Below, piece after piece: positions 1 through 8,440 of a stretch of 50,756 nucleotides of DNA (positions are counted from its first letter, which is position 1; each line of letters begins with the position of its first letter). Source of the stretch: Collinsella sp. GTDB taxonomy: Bacteria; Actinomycetota; Coriobacteriia; Coriobacteriales; Coriobacteriaceae. The notes beneath the pieces were generated by a model. It was not told the origin of the DNA and made no database searches. It saw only the letters and a program-made list of their open reading frames with translations. A program made the translations under genes and the position numbers. The stretch covers positions 1 through 50,756 of the forward strand of contig JAIIWC010000005.1 in NCBI GenBank assembly GCA_022745215.1. Reading direction: 5' to 3'.

Positions 1-19
1 GAGGCTCTTCGCATTTTGA

Positions 20-96
20 TGGTGGACCTGACAAGATTCGAACTTGTGACCTCCCGGTTATCAGCCGGACGCTCTAACCAACTGAGCTACAGGTCC
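20..96 (-). tRNA. tRNA-Ile (GAT anticodon)
   Basis: Read on the minus strand this folds as a complete cloverleaf: acceptor GGACCTG pairs with CAGGTCC, the D-arm is GTAGCTCAGTTGGTTAGAG, the anticodon loop CTGATAA carries GAT, the T-arm contains GTTCGAATC, and a 3' CCA is encoded. It lies downstream of gyrA on the same strand. Mycobacteria have the same order (gyrA, then tRNA-Ile and tRNA-Ala), so a tRNA-Ala may lie just outside the window. Confidence 0.96.
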
Positions 97-110
97 ATCG
101 CGCAAGGGAT

Positions 111-140
111 ATATTAGACGAGTCGTTACGCGCGCGTCAA
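111..140 (-). promoter_or_regulatory. Promoter of tRNA-Ile
   Basis: On the minus strand a -35 hexamer TTGACG (135-140) and a -10 hexamer TAATAT (111-116) are separated by 18 bp. The -10 lies about 15 bp before the mature tRNA 5' end, so the tRNA can be transcribed independently of gyrA, whose own terminator lies upstream. Confidence 0.65.
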
Positions 141-143
141 CAA

Positions 144-332
144 CTTTTTTGAAAAACTTTGGGTGGGGTGTCTGCCCCGGCTGCTCGGCGGCATGCGAAG
201 TCGCCTGCTCGGACAGTCCTGCTCGCACGGAGAGCACATTAAGTGCTCTCCGGCTCGTGCGGAACTCGCGATCGACTTCGCATGCCGCCGAGCAGCCGGG
301 GCAGACGTGGGGTTCAAAGATTTTCAAAAAAG
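144..332. repeat. Nested 189-bp palindrome between gyrA and tRNA-Ile
   Basis: Positions 170-203 and 273-306 are perfect inverted copies (34 bp each). Outside them, after an unpaired 8 bp, 144-161 and 315-332 pair at 17 of 18 positions. Inside, GGAGAGCAC and GTGCTCTCC form a further 9-bp stem around the loop ATTAA. No plausible coding frame is seen. The outer right arm contains the A-run that serves as T-tract of the gyrA terminator. It could be a mobile palindromic element or an extended termination or processing structure. Confidence 0.85.
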
Positions 333-359
333 CGGTCGGCGCGCAGGTGCGCCGACCGC
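326..359 (-). terminator. Rho-independent terminator of gyrA
   Basis: On the minus strand an 11-bp perfect stem (332-342 with 349-359, six-base loop) is followed by six T residues. It starts 41 bp beyond the gyrA stop codon. Confidence 0.85.
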
Positions 360-399
360 CGATATATGGGGTCTGATATTTTCTACCAGCCGGTTCCTC

Positions 400-3141
400 T
401 TACTCGTCGAGGAGATCCTCTGGCATGTCGTTGCCGTCGCCTAGGTCGACTGGGGCCTCTTCGGCATCGGCTGCGGCCTCGGCACCTTCGCCTTCGGGCT
501 TCTCCTTGGCGGCTGTCATGCGGGCCACGGCGCATACGCGGTCGTTATCGTCGACGGTCATCATCTTGACGCCCTGGGTGGCGCGGCCGGTTTGGCTGAT
601 CTCGTCGCTCTTGACGCGAATGACCGTCGCGCCCTCCGTCACGATGAACAGCTCATGCTGCGGGCCCACTGTCTTCATCGCCGCGAGGTTGCCCTTGCGC
701 TCGGTCATCTGGATGGTGTAGACGCCCTGGCCGCCGCGGTTCTGCTCCGGGTAGTCCGCAACCGGCGTGCGCTTGCCGTAGCCGCGCTCGGTAATGACGA
801 ACAGGTCGCCGTTGCCGTTGGTAACCTCCATGCCCAGAACGCTCACGCCGTCCTTCATGCCGATGCCGCGGACACCACTGGTATCGCGGCCGGTGGCGCG
901 CACCTGGTCCTCGGGGAACATGATCGCCTTGCCCGCGGTGGTGGCCATGATGATTTTGTCGCCCTCGCGCACGCGGCGCACGGCGAGCAGCGCGTCGTCG
1001 TCCCTCAGGTTGATGGCGATCAGGCCGTCGCGACGGCTGCGGTCGTAGGCGCTCATCACGGTCTTCTTGACCATGCCGCTCTTGGTGGCAAACATCAGGA
1101 ACTCGTCGGCGGGGAACTCGCGGCAGCTGATGACGCTCGCAATCTTCTCGCCCTCCTCAAAGGGCAGCAGGTTGACGATCGCGGTGCCGCGCGCCTGACG
1201 CGTGCCGACCGGCAGCTCGTGCACCTTCAGGCGGTAGACCTTGCCCTTGCTCGAGAAGAACAGCACGTACTCGTGCGTGGACGCGATAAACATCTCGTCG
1301 ATAACATCGTCCTCTTTGAGGTTGACGCCCGACACGCCCTTGCCGCCGCGCTTCTGGGCGCGATAGGCTGCCACCGGAATGCGCTTCACATAGCCGGTGT
1401 GGGTGATGGTCACGACCATATCCTCGTCGGCGATGAGGTCCTCCACATCCAGGTCCTTCTCGACCTGGCTGATCTCGGTGCGGCGCTTGTCGCCGAACTT
1501 CTTGGAGATCTCGCGCATCTCTTCCTTAATGACGCCCAGGATCTTCTCCTCGTGCGCCAGCAGGTCCTCGTAGTAGGCGATGGCGCGGCGCAGGCCGTCC
1601 AGCTCTTCCTGAATCTTGTCGCGCTCCAGGCCGGTCAGGCGGCGCAGCTTCATCTCGAGGATGGCCGTGGTCTGCTCGGGCGTAAAGCCAAAGCGCTCAA
1701 TCAGGCGGCTGCTGGCCTCGGAGTCGGTCTGCGAGGAGCGGATGATGCTGATGACCTCGTCGATATGGTCGAGGGCCATCAGGTAGCCCTCGAGGATATG
1801 CGCACGGGCCTGGGCCTTCTTAAGGTCGAAGCGGGTGCGGCGGGTGACGACGTCGACCTGGTGGTCGATGTAGTGCTGCAGCATCTCGCGCAGACTCAGA
1901 CATTTGGGCACGCCGTTGACGAGCGCCAGGTTGTTAGCGCCAAAGGTCGTCTGCAGCGAGGTGTACTTGTACAGGTTGTTGAGCACGACCTGCGGAATGA
2001 CGCCCTTCTTGAGCTCGATGACCAGGCGGATGCCCTTCTGGTTGGACTCGTCGCGCATGTCCGAGATGCCCTCGATGCGCTTGTCGTTGACGAGCTGGGC
2101 AATCTTCTCCTGCAGGGTGCCCTTGTTGACCATGTAGGGAATCTCGGTAAAGACCAGGCGGCTGCGGCCGGTCTTGGTGGACTCCACATGAGCCTTGGCA
2201 CGCACGGTGATGGAGCCGCGGCCGGTCTCGTAGCTCTGCTTAATGCCGGCGCTGCCCATGATGATGGCGCCGGTGGGGAAGTCCGGACCGGGCATGATTT
2301 GCATGAGCTCGTCGACGGTGGCGTCGGGGTTATCGATCAGGTAGCAGGTAGCCTCGATCGCCTCGGTGAGGTTGTGCGGGGCGATGTTGGTGGCCATGCC
2401 GACAGCGATGCCCTGGCTGCCGTTGACCAGCAGGTTGGGGAAGCGCGCGGGCAGCGCCTGAGGCTCGGCGAGCGACTCGTCGTAGTTGGGCTGCCAGTCG
2501 ACGGTATCCTTCTGCAGGTCGCGCAGGAGCTCCATGGCGGGCTTAGCCAGGCGGCTCTCGGTATAACGCATAGCGGCGGCGCCGTCGCCGTCGATGTTGC
2601 CAAAGTTGCCGTGGCCGTCGATGAGCGGCGTGCGCATGGAGAACCACTGAGCCAGGCGGACCATGGCCTCATAGACCGCGGAGTCACCGTGCGGGTGGTA
2701 CTTACCGATAACTTCGCCGACCGTCCAGGCGGACTTCTTGTGCGGACGGTTGGGGTAGATGCCGCTCTCGTTCATGGCGTACAGGATGCGACGGTGTACC
2801 GGCTTTAAGCCGTCACGCACGTCCGGCAGGGCGCGCGCCGTAATGACCGACATCGAGTACTCGATGAACGACTGCTTCATCTCGCGGCCGAACTCCGAAA
2901 TCTGGAGCTGGCCGCCGTTGATGTCCTCGCCTGCGGAGGCGCCGCGGTCGACTTCGCCAAAGCTCTCCTCGAGCTCGCCGTCGTCATCCTCTTCCTCGTC
3001 CTCGTCGGCATCGGGGTTGTAGGCATCGGGGTCGCCGTCCTCGCCCTGCTCAGCGCGGGCGAGCAGGCGCTTCAGATCGTCGGGCATGCCGGCATCGCCG
3101 GCCTCGTCCATACCCTCATTATTGTTGATATCGTCTGCCAC
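400..3141 (-). CDS. gyrA: DNA gyrase subunit A
   Basis: DNA breakage-reunion subunit of the A2B2 type II topoisomerase that introduces negative supercoils. The chosen GTG start follows GAGGAGG at good spacing. Residues 1 to about 85 are an acidic, low-complexity extension absent from the E. coli protein. The core begins at about residue 86. Tyr193 in MRYTES is the catalytic tyrosine, and the quinolone-determining stretch HPHGDSAVYEA keeps Ser154 with Glu158 at the E. coli Asp87 position, the usual Gram-positive state, so no classical resistance change is seen. The GyrA box reads QKRGGKG, in the C-terminal wrapping domain. The C-terminus is acidic (EDLLDE). At 913 residues it is longer than the usual 800-880, mainly through the two acidic ends. 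gyrB lies 155 bp upstream on the same strand. Confidence 0.98.
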   Translation of the reverse strand: MADDINNNEGMDEAGDAGMPDDLKRLLARAEQGEDGDPDAYNPDADEDEEEDDDGELEESFGEVDRGASAGEDINGGQLQISEFGREMKQSFIEYSMSVITARALPDVRDGLKPVHRRILYAMNESGIYPNRPHKKSAWTVGEVIGKYHPHGDSAVYEAMVRLAQWFSMRTPLIDGHGNFGNIDGDGAAAMRYTESRLAKPAMELLRDLQKDTVDWQPNYDESLAEPQALPARFPNLLVNGSQGIAVGMATNIAPHNLTEAIEATCYLIDNPDATVDELMQIMPGPDFPTGAIIMGSAGIKQSYETGRGSITVRAKAHVESTKTGRSRLVFTEIPYMVNKGTLQEKIAQLVNDKRIEGISDMRDESNQKGIRLVIELKKGVIPQVVLNNLYKYTSLQTTFGANNLALVNGVPKCLSLREMLQHYIDHQVDVVTRRTRFDLKKAQARAHILEGYLMALDHIDEVISIIRSSQTDSEASSRLIERFGFTPEQTTAILEMKLRRLTGLERDKIQEELDGLRRAIAYYEDLLAHEEKILGVIKEEMREISKKFGDKRRTEISQVEKDLDVEDLIADEDMVVTITHTGYVKRIPVAAYRAQKRGGKGVSGVNLKEDDVIDEMFIASTHEYVLFFSSKGKVYRLKVHELPVGTRQARGTAIVNLLPFEEGEKIASVISCREFPADEFLMFATKSGMVKKTVMSAYDRSRRDGLIAINLRDDDALLAVRRVREGDKIIMATTAGKAIMFPEDQVRATGRDTSGVRGIGMKDGVSVLGMEVTNGNGDLFVITERGYGKRTPVADYPEQNRGGQGVYTIQMTERKGNLAAMKTVGPQHELFIVTEGATVIRVKSDEISQTGRATQGVKMMTVDDNDRVCAVARMTAAKEKPEGEGAEAAADAEEAPVDLGDGNDMPEDLLDE

Positions 3142-3190
3142 GTTACCTCCTCATGGTTTGCGTGGTCCATTAGTTCCCTGCCACGGAGAC

Positions 3191-3289
3191 GGCTTTTCCA
3201 GGTGCCGCAGATTCGCTCGAAAGAGGAGGGAAGCGTACTTGGGTACGCGACCGACGATTGAGGGCGAAGGTGCGGTGGCTGGGAAAGCC
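3191..3289. repeat. Long imperfect hairpin between gyrB and gyrA
   Basis: The ends GGCTTTTCCAG and CTGGGAAAGCC are inverted, pairing continues imperfectly inward, and the centre is a clean stem GCGTAC / GTACGC around the loop TTGG. It fills most of the 155-bp gyrB-gyrA spacer. There is no T-tract on the minus strand, so it is not a standard terminator. It may be an RNA processing or attenuation structure, or a decayed palindromic repeat like the one at 144-332. Confidence 0.55.
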
Positions 3290-3296
3290 GAACAGG

Positions 3297-5327
3297 TTAG
3301 GCGTCTAAGAAGCGTGCATCATGCGCATGCTTCTCGATGTACTCGCGGCGATAGCCGACCTCGGAGCCCATCAGCTCGCGCACGGCGCGGTCTGCCACCA
3401 CGGCATCCTCGATCGACACGCGCTGCAGGATGCGGGTCTTGGGATCCATCGTCGTCGAGGCAAGCTGCTTGGGGTCCATCTCGCCCAGGCCCTTGTAGCG
3501 CTGGACGGTATAGCCCTTGCGCTTTTTGGTGATCTTGCCGTCCTTGGCCTTGCCGTCCTCGTCGTTATCGTCGGGGTTCAGGCCCAGGCTCTGGATGGTG
3601 TCGCGCAGGATCTCGTCTTCGGGCTGGCGGCCGTTGGGATACACGTAGTGGATCTTGTTGCGCACCTTAATGCCAAAGATGGGCGGGCAGGCAACATAGA
3701 CGTAGCCGGCATCGATCAGCGGACGCATGTACTTGTAGAAGAACGTCAGCAGCAAGATGCGGATATGCGCACCGTCGACGTCTGCATCGGTCATGATGAT
3801 GATCTTGTGGTAGCGCGCCTTGGTGATATCGAAATCGCCGCCGTCGCCGGCACTCGTCGTGACGCCGCAGCCGATCGCGGTAATCAGCGACTGGATGGTG
3901 TCACTCGAGAACGCGCGATGGTCACCAACGCGTTCGACGTTCAAAATCTTGCCGCGCAGGGGCAGAATCGCCTGGATGTCTCGGCGACGGCCGTCCTTGG
4001 CCGAACCGCCTGCCGAGTCGCCCTCTACGATGAAGAGCTCGGTCAGCTCGGCATCGCGCACCGAGCAGTCGGCGAGCTTACCGGGCAGGGACGCCGTCTC
4101 GAGCAGGCTCTTGCGGCGGGTCGCCTCGCGCGCCTTGCGGGCGGCGTTGCGCGCCTTGCAGGCCTGTTGCGCCTTCTTGACGATCTCGCGGGCGGGCTTG
4201 GGATGCTCCTCCAAGTAATCGGCGAGGCCATCGGTCACGATCTTGAGCGTGAGTGCGCGCATATAGGAGCTGCCGAGCTTGGCCTTGGTCTGGCCCTCAA
4301 ACTGCGGATCGGGCAGCTTGACCGAGATAACGGCCGAAAGGCCCTCGCGCACATCGTCGCCGGTCAGGTTGGCGTCTTTTTCCTTGAGCAGGTTCTGCTT
4401 GCGCGCGTAATCGTTGATCACGCGGGTGAGCGCGGTACGGAAGCCCTCAAGGTGCATGCCGCCCTCGGGAGTGTAGATGTCGTTGGCAAACGACATGACG
4501 TTCTCGCCGTAGCCGCTATTCCACTGCAGGGAAACCTCGACCTCGCCCATCTTGGTCACAGGCGCGTCCGGGTCCGATTTGCCCTCGATGTAGATGGGCT
4601 CCTTAAAGGCCTCGGGGACGTCCTTGCCCTCGTTGAGGAACTTGACGAAGTCGATGATGCCGCCCTCGTAGCAAAACTCCTCCACATGGGGAGTCGCCTC
4701 GCGCTCGTCGGTCAGCACGATCTTGAGGTTCTTATTGAGGAACGCCGTCTCCTGCAGGCGGTTGTGCAGCGTATCGAAATCGTAGATGCAGGTCTCGAAG
4801 ATCTCATCGTCGGGCCAGAAGGTGACGGTGGTGCCCGTCGAATCCGAGGTGCCCACGACCTCCATCTTCTTGACGGTCTTGCCGCGCGAGAACTCCATCT
4901 CGTAGGTGTTGCCGTCGCGACGAACCTGAACGACCACGCGCTTGGACAGTGCGTTGACGACGGAGATGCCAACGCCGTGCAGGCCGCCCGAAACCTTATA
5001 GGCCGAGTTATCGAACTTACCGCCGGCGTGCAAAATCGTCATGACGACCTCGAGCGTCGGGATCTTTTTAACAGGGTGCTCGTCGACGGGGATACCGCGC
5101 CCGTTGTCGACGACCGTGATGGAGTTGTCGGCGTGGACCGTCACCTGGATCTCGGTGCAGAAACCGGCCATGGCCTCGTCGACGGAGTTGTCAACGATCT
5201 CCCACACCAGGTGATGCAGACCGCTGGCGCTCGTCGAGCCGATATACATGCCCGGGCGCTTACGAACGGCCTCGAGACCTTCGAGAATCTTAATCTCGCC
5301 GCCATCGTAATCGTTTTCGTTTGCCAC
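3297..5327 (-). CDS. gyrB: DNA gyrase subunit B
   Basis: ATPase subunit of gyrase. A longer frame opens at a TTG at 5345, but GGAGGA lies inside that extension and 4 bp before a GTG at 5327, so translation (MANENDYDGG) most likely starts there. Residues 25-55 show the GHKL ATPase start (RKRPGMYIG, then EIVDNSVDEA with the ATP-site Glu/Asn). The TOPRIM domain carries EGDSAGGSA and later the DADVDGAHI metal-binding motif. The C-terminal QRYKGLGEM is typical. Its 676 residues match the family; a short acidic/basic insert (DDNDEDGKAKDGK) precedes QRYKGLGEM. It is separated from the upstream dciA gene by a terminator, so it must have its own promoter in the 50-bp spacer or inside dciA; none is clear. 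Confidence 0.97.
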   Translation of the reverse strand: MANENDYDGGEIKILEGLEAVRKRPGMYIGSTSASGLHHLVWEIVDNSVDEAMAGFCTEIQVTVHADNSITVVDNGRGIPVDEHPVKKIPTLEVVMTILHAGGKFDNSAYKVSGGLHGVGISVVNALSKRVVVQVRRDGNTYEMEFSRGKTVKKMEVVGTSDSTGTTVTFWPDDEIFETCIYDFDTLHNRLQETAFLNKNLKIVLTDEREATPHVEEFCYEGGIIDFVKFLNEGKDVPEAFKEPIYIEGKSDPDAPVTKMGEVEVSLQWNSGYGENVMSFANDIYTPEGGMHLEGFRTALTRVINDYARKQNLLKEKDANLTGDDVREGLSAVISVKLPDPQFEGQTKAKLGSSYMRALTLKIVTDGLADYLEEHPKPAREIVKKAQQACKARNAARKAREATRRKSLLETASLPGKLADCSVRDAELTELFIVEGDSAGGSAKDGRRRDIQAILPLRGKILNVERVGDHRAFSSDTIQSLITAIGCGVTTSAGDGGDFDITKARYHKIIIMTDADVDGAHIRILLLTFFYKYMRPLIDAGYVYVACPPIFGIKVRNKIHYVYPNGRQPEDEILRDTIQSLGLNPDDNDEDGKAKDGKITKKRKGYTVQRYKGLGEMDPKQLASTTMDPKTRILQRVSIEDAVVADRAVRELMGSEVGYRREYIEKHAHDARFLDA

Positions 5328-5375
5328 ACGTCCTCCTTCAGTCAAGAAAATGTGTACAGCCTTACTAGTTTATCG

Positions 5376-5405
5376 TAAAAAAATACCCTCGGGACCGAGG
5401 GTATT
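5376..5405 (-). terminator. Terminator between dciA and gyrB
   Basis: On the minus strand ATACCCTC / GAGGGTAT form a stem (5383-5390 with 5397-5404) followed by seven T residues. It closes the dnaN-recF-dciA unit and isolates gyrB. Confidence 0.8.
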
Positions 5406-5432
5406 TGGCTCTACAAGGCCACCAGATGCGAT

Positions 5433-5996
5433 TTAAGGCTCTTTTTTGCTTTGCACGCCCTTGGCCCACTCGGCACTGGCTCTCATGGCATTCTCGAGGG
5501 CCTCGCGCAGTTTTTGGTCTTCGATGGGCGCCACCTGGCGCTCGATCTCGGTGCACTCGGCCTCACTTAGGTCGGCGTGCGGGGCCGGCGGGCGCTCGGT
5601 CGTCGCCGGGCGCAGGCGCTCCTTGGCGGCGGGCGGCGTGTGACCGGGCGCGGTGGTTTTGAACACCAGGCCGTCCACATGCGCACCGGCGCGCTCCATG
5701 CGCGCGCGGATGATCTCGCGCAACAACGTCATTTCCTGCGTCCACGAGGGCGAGTCGAGATACACCAGCAGCTCATTGGACTCGGGCAGGTAGCGCAGTC
5801 CCGTCACATGCCGCCCCTCGCGCGTGCCCGAGCACACCGCGTTCCATGCGCGATAGACCGTGCGCGACTCCTCGGCGGCCTCCATCTGCGCACGGCGCTT
5901 AGGCGTTGCGGCCGCCAGGATGCGCTGGCGCTCTGCGTTCAAAAACCCGCTGAAGGCGACTGTCTCGCTCTCGCGCTCGTAATTAGCACGTCTCAC
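5433..5996 (-). CDS. DUF721 / DciA-like protein
   Basis: A 187-residue protein of the DUF721 family, whose member DciA is the replicative-helicase operator in many bacteria lacking DnaC or DnaI. Family features are the N-terminal helical part followed by a half-KH-like core with LVYLDSPSWTQEMTLLREII. The C-terminal third (about residues 115-187) is P/A/E-rich and looks disordered. The GTG start overlaps the last 14 bases of recF, so the two are translationally coupled. The order recF-DUF721-gyrB is the standard actinobacterial arrangement. A role in loading DnaB at the nearby origin is inferred from the family. Confidence 0.88.
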   Translation of the reverse strand: MRRANYERESETVAFSGFLNAERQRILAAATPKRRAQMEAAEESRTVYRAWNAVCSGTREGRHVTGLRYLPESNELLVYLDSPSWTQEMTLLREIIRARMERAGAHVDGLVFKTTAPGHTPPAAKERLRPATTERPPAPHADLSEAECTEIERQVAPIEDQKLREALENAMRASAEWAKGVQSKKEP

Positions 5997-7089
5997 CCAT
6001 GCTCACCACCTTGGCTCGATCAAGCAGGTCATCGGTAAAGTACCCCAGGTTGGTCGTAGTTATGACCGTCTGGATATCATCGCCAATCAGCCGCAGGAAA
6101 GCGCCGCGACGCTCGCCGTCGAGCTCGCTCATCACGTCGTCCAAAAGCAGCAGTGGGGCGGTGCCCAGGACATCGCGAGCCACGGCAACCTCGGCCACCT
6201 TCCAGGACAGCACCAGCGTGCGCTGCTGTCCTTGGCTGGCAAATGAACGGGCGGAGCGACCCGCCACGGTAAACTCAATCTCGTCGCGATGCGGTCCCAC
6301 CAACGTCACGCCGCGGCGAATTTCCTCGTCGGCATGCTCGTCAAGGGCGGCCAGCATGCGCTCGTACGCCCAACCCTTCAGCTCTTCGCGATCCTCGACC
6401 TGGGGCAAAGCCCCCAGCGTGGACGCATAGGTCACGTTGGCGGCCTCACCTGACGCTACTTGCCCGTAGGCAGTGTGCACATGGCCCGCCAGCCGGTCGA
6501 GCAGAGCCAACCGGTGCACGAGCAGGGCCGAGCCCGCGCGGGCAATCGAATCGTTCCACGCGCCGAGCATCTCGCGGCAGCACCAGGTCTCCTTGAGCAA
6601 GGCGTTACGCTGGGTCACGCAGCGCCCATAGGTGCTCGCAAGATCGGCATAGCGTGCGCTCAGTTGCATGCCAAAGTCATCGAGGGCGGCGCGGCGCACA
6701 CTGGCGCCACGCTTAACCATGTCCAGATGGTCGGGGCAAAACAGCACGCTCGGAAGAACCCCGCGCACACCGGCGGCAGAGCATCTCTTGCCGTTGCGGC
6801 TAAACGAGCGCTTACCGTCCTCCGCGCTCAATCCCATATCAAGCACGCGGCCGTCGCCCTCGAGCCTCAGCTCGATCTTGCACGAGCCCACGCCGTCATG
6901 GACGAGCTCGGCTGCGGTCGGATGCCTAAACGAGGCGCCGCTCGTCAGCAGCTGCAGCGCCTCTATGAGATTGGTCTTTCCCGCCGCGTTGGGTCCCGCA
7001 AGTATCGTCACGCCCTCGTCCAGGGCAAGGTGATAGCTATCGAAGCTGCGGTAGTGCGCGACGGAAAGATCGCGGGCGAACATGGTCAT
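5983..7089 (-). CDS. recF: DNA replication and repair protein RecF
   Basis: SMC-like ATPase that loads RecA at single-strand gaps together with RecO and RecR. Walker A is GPNAAGKTN (residues 32-40), the ABC signature is SQGQQR, and Walker B is LLLLDDVMSELD. The length of 368 residues is normal. The gene starts 9 bp after the dnaN stop and overlaps dciA at its end, so dnaN-recF-dciA form one unit. A second ATG two codons downstream (7083) is an equally possible start. Confidence 0.97.
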   Translation of the reverse strand: MTMFARDLSVAHYRSFDSYHLALDEGVTILAGPNAAGKTNLIEALQLLTSGASFRHPTAAELVHDGVGSCKIELRLEGDGRVLDMGLSAEDGKRSFSRNGKRCSAAGVRGVLPSVLFCPDHLDMVKRGASVRRAALDDFGMQLSARYADLASTYGRCVTQRNALLKETWCCREMLGAWNDSIARAGSALLVHRLALLDRLAGHVHTAYGQVASGEAANVTYASTLGALPQVEDREELKGWAYERMLAALDEHADEEIRRGVTLVGPHRDEIEFTVAGRSARSFASQGQQRTLVLSWKVAEVAVARDVLGTAPLLLLDDVMSELDGERRGAFLRLIGDDIQTVITTTNLGYFTDDLLDRAKVVSMGETC

Positions 7090-7098
7090 GGCGCAGCG

Positions 7099-8202
7099 CT
7101 AGATGCGGACCGGCATGACCAGGTACAGGTAGTTAATCTTGTCGTAGGACTTAAAGATGCCCGCCTGCGAGTAGCTCTTGAGCTCCAGCGTGATCTCCTT
7201 CTCCTTGGACAGGGCATTGAGGCAGCCGAAGATGTAGTGGTAGTTGAAGGCGATGGTACCCGACTCGCCCTCGGCCTCGACATCGATCGTCTCCTGCGCA
7301 AGGTCCTGGTCATTGGAAATGGAGGACAGGCCCATCTGCCCGTTCTCGACATCGATCTCGAACTTGACGGCGGGGTTGGCGCTCGCGATAACGGCCACGC
7401 GCTTGAGGGCGGCGTTAAAGGCGGCGACGTCGATCTTGACGCTCGTCACGCACGAATCGGGGATGAGCTGCTTGTAGTTGGGGTACACGCCCTCGATGCG
7501 ACGCGACACGTAGGTGGTGTTGCCGGCCTCGAAGACGACCTGGGTGTCGGTAGCCCCGATCATGATGGTCGCTTGGCTGGCCATGATGTTCAGCGCGTCG
7601 TTAAAGGCGTCAGCCGGAACGTTGAGCTCAAAGGAGCCCTCGAGGGTCGAGGTCTCGACCTGCGTATCGCACACGGCCAAGCGGAAGGAATCGGTCGCTA
7701 CCAGGCGTACGGTGTTGTTCTCGACCTTCATGTGCACGCCGCCCAGGATGGGGCGAGCCTTGTCGGTCGAGGTGACGCGCCACACGCGGCCGACCATTTC
7801 GGACAAGACATCGGTCGGCAGCTCCACGGCACTCTCGATGGCATAGGCCGGAAACTCGGGGAAGTCATTGGCATCGAGCGTGTTCAGGCGGAAAGAGCTC
7901 TTCTCGCAACCAATCAGCACCTGGCGCTCGGACAGCTCAAAGGTAACCGGGGCATCGGGGAGGGTCTTGGTGATATTGGAGAGCATCTTACAGGGAATAA
8001 CCATCTCGCCCTCTTCTTCGACATGCGCCGCGATGCGATGACGGATCGAGATGGTGTAGTTAGAGGTCTGGAATTCCAAGATGCCGTCTTGGGCCTTAAC
8101 GAGCACGCCCGACAGGATGGGGAGGGTGGATGCCGAAGCGACACCCTTCATAACGACGCCGATGGCTTGTGTAAGCGAGCTCTGGCTGACGGTGAACTTC
8201 AT
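7099..8202 (-). CDS. dnaN: DNA polymerase III sliding clamp (beta subunit)
   Basis: Ring-shaped processivity factor that tethers DNA polymerase III. The 367 residues match the three-domain clamp; recognisable parts are the start MKFTVSQSSL, the central TDSFRLAVCDTQV segment and the C-terminal YLVMPVRI, the usual ending that contributes to the partner-binding pocket. The ATG is preceded by GAAAGGT. The upstream 238-bp spacer to dnaA carries the oriC-like sequences. recF follows after 9 bp. Confidence 0.97.
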   Translation of the reverse strand: MKFTVSQSSLTQAIGVVMKGVASASTLPILSGVLVKAQDGILEFQTSNYTISIRHRIAAHVEEEGEMVIPCKMLSNITKTLPDAPVTFELSERQVLIGCEKSSFRLNTLDANDFPEFPAYAIESAVELPTDVLSEMVGRVWRVTSTDKARPILGGVHMKVENNTVRLVATDSFRLAVCDTQVETSTLEGSFELNVPADAFNDALNIMASQATIMIGATDTQVVFEAGNTTYVSRRIEGVYPNYKQLIPDSCVTSVKIDVAAFNAALKRVAVIASANPAVKFEIDVENGQMGLSSISNDQDLAQETIDVEAEGESGTIAFNYHYIFGCLNALSKEKEITLELKSYSQAGIFKSYDKINYLYLVMPVRI

Positions 8203-8440
8203 CTTTTAATACCTTTCTATAGATATAAATATCTTAATAATAGTAATAGCACTGACGAAACTGTTGATTACTCCCAAAGACGCAGGTCAGACCCAGAAAG
8301 AGAATCGACAGCAACCTGTGTGCAACAGGGGTGGTTTTCCACGTTCAAAACCTGCGCAAAACTTTTCATCACCGCGGGTTGGGTTTTAGACACCTTATGC
8401 CCGTGGTTTCGACAAGTTTTCAACAGGTGTCTCTATTTCC
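8203..8440. other. Probable oriC segment in the dnaA-dnaN spacer
   Basis: A 238-bp non-coding spacer with an AT-rich block next to dnaN (about 8214-8249) and DnaA-box-like nonamers: TAATCAACA on the minus strand (8262-8270), TTTTCCACG (8335-8343) and TTTTCAACA (8417-8425). They match TTATCCACA at seven of nine positions each. CCTGT and ACAGG (about 8315-8329) form a small inverted repeat. The dnaA-dnaN spacer is the commonest bacterial origin position, and gene strands diverge around this cluster. Promoters for dnaN must also lie here, but none is obvious. Confidence 0.7.
8235..8270 (+). other. DnaA-trio tract plus adjacent DnaA box (unwinding element)
   Basis: TAATAATAGTAATAG (8235-8249), read 3' to 5', is GAT-AAT-GAT-AAT-AAT, five consecutive DnaA-trios. 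It is followed by a GC-containing 12-bp step and a DnaA-box-like TGTTGATTA (8262-8270). The order AT-rich DNA, trios, GC step, box is the basal unwinding layout described for B. subtilis. The orientation points opening toward dnaN. Confidence 0.6.

Noticed and set aside
592..2808. Long rightward open frame opposite gyrA
   Set aside because: It is the antisense of gyrA in a GC-rich gene, has an A/L/V/H/R-biased composition and no ribosome-binding site.
3321..5378. Long rightward open frame opposite gyrB
   Set aside because: Shadow of gyrB on the other strand with biased composition; gyrB is beyond doubt.
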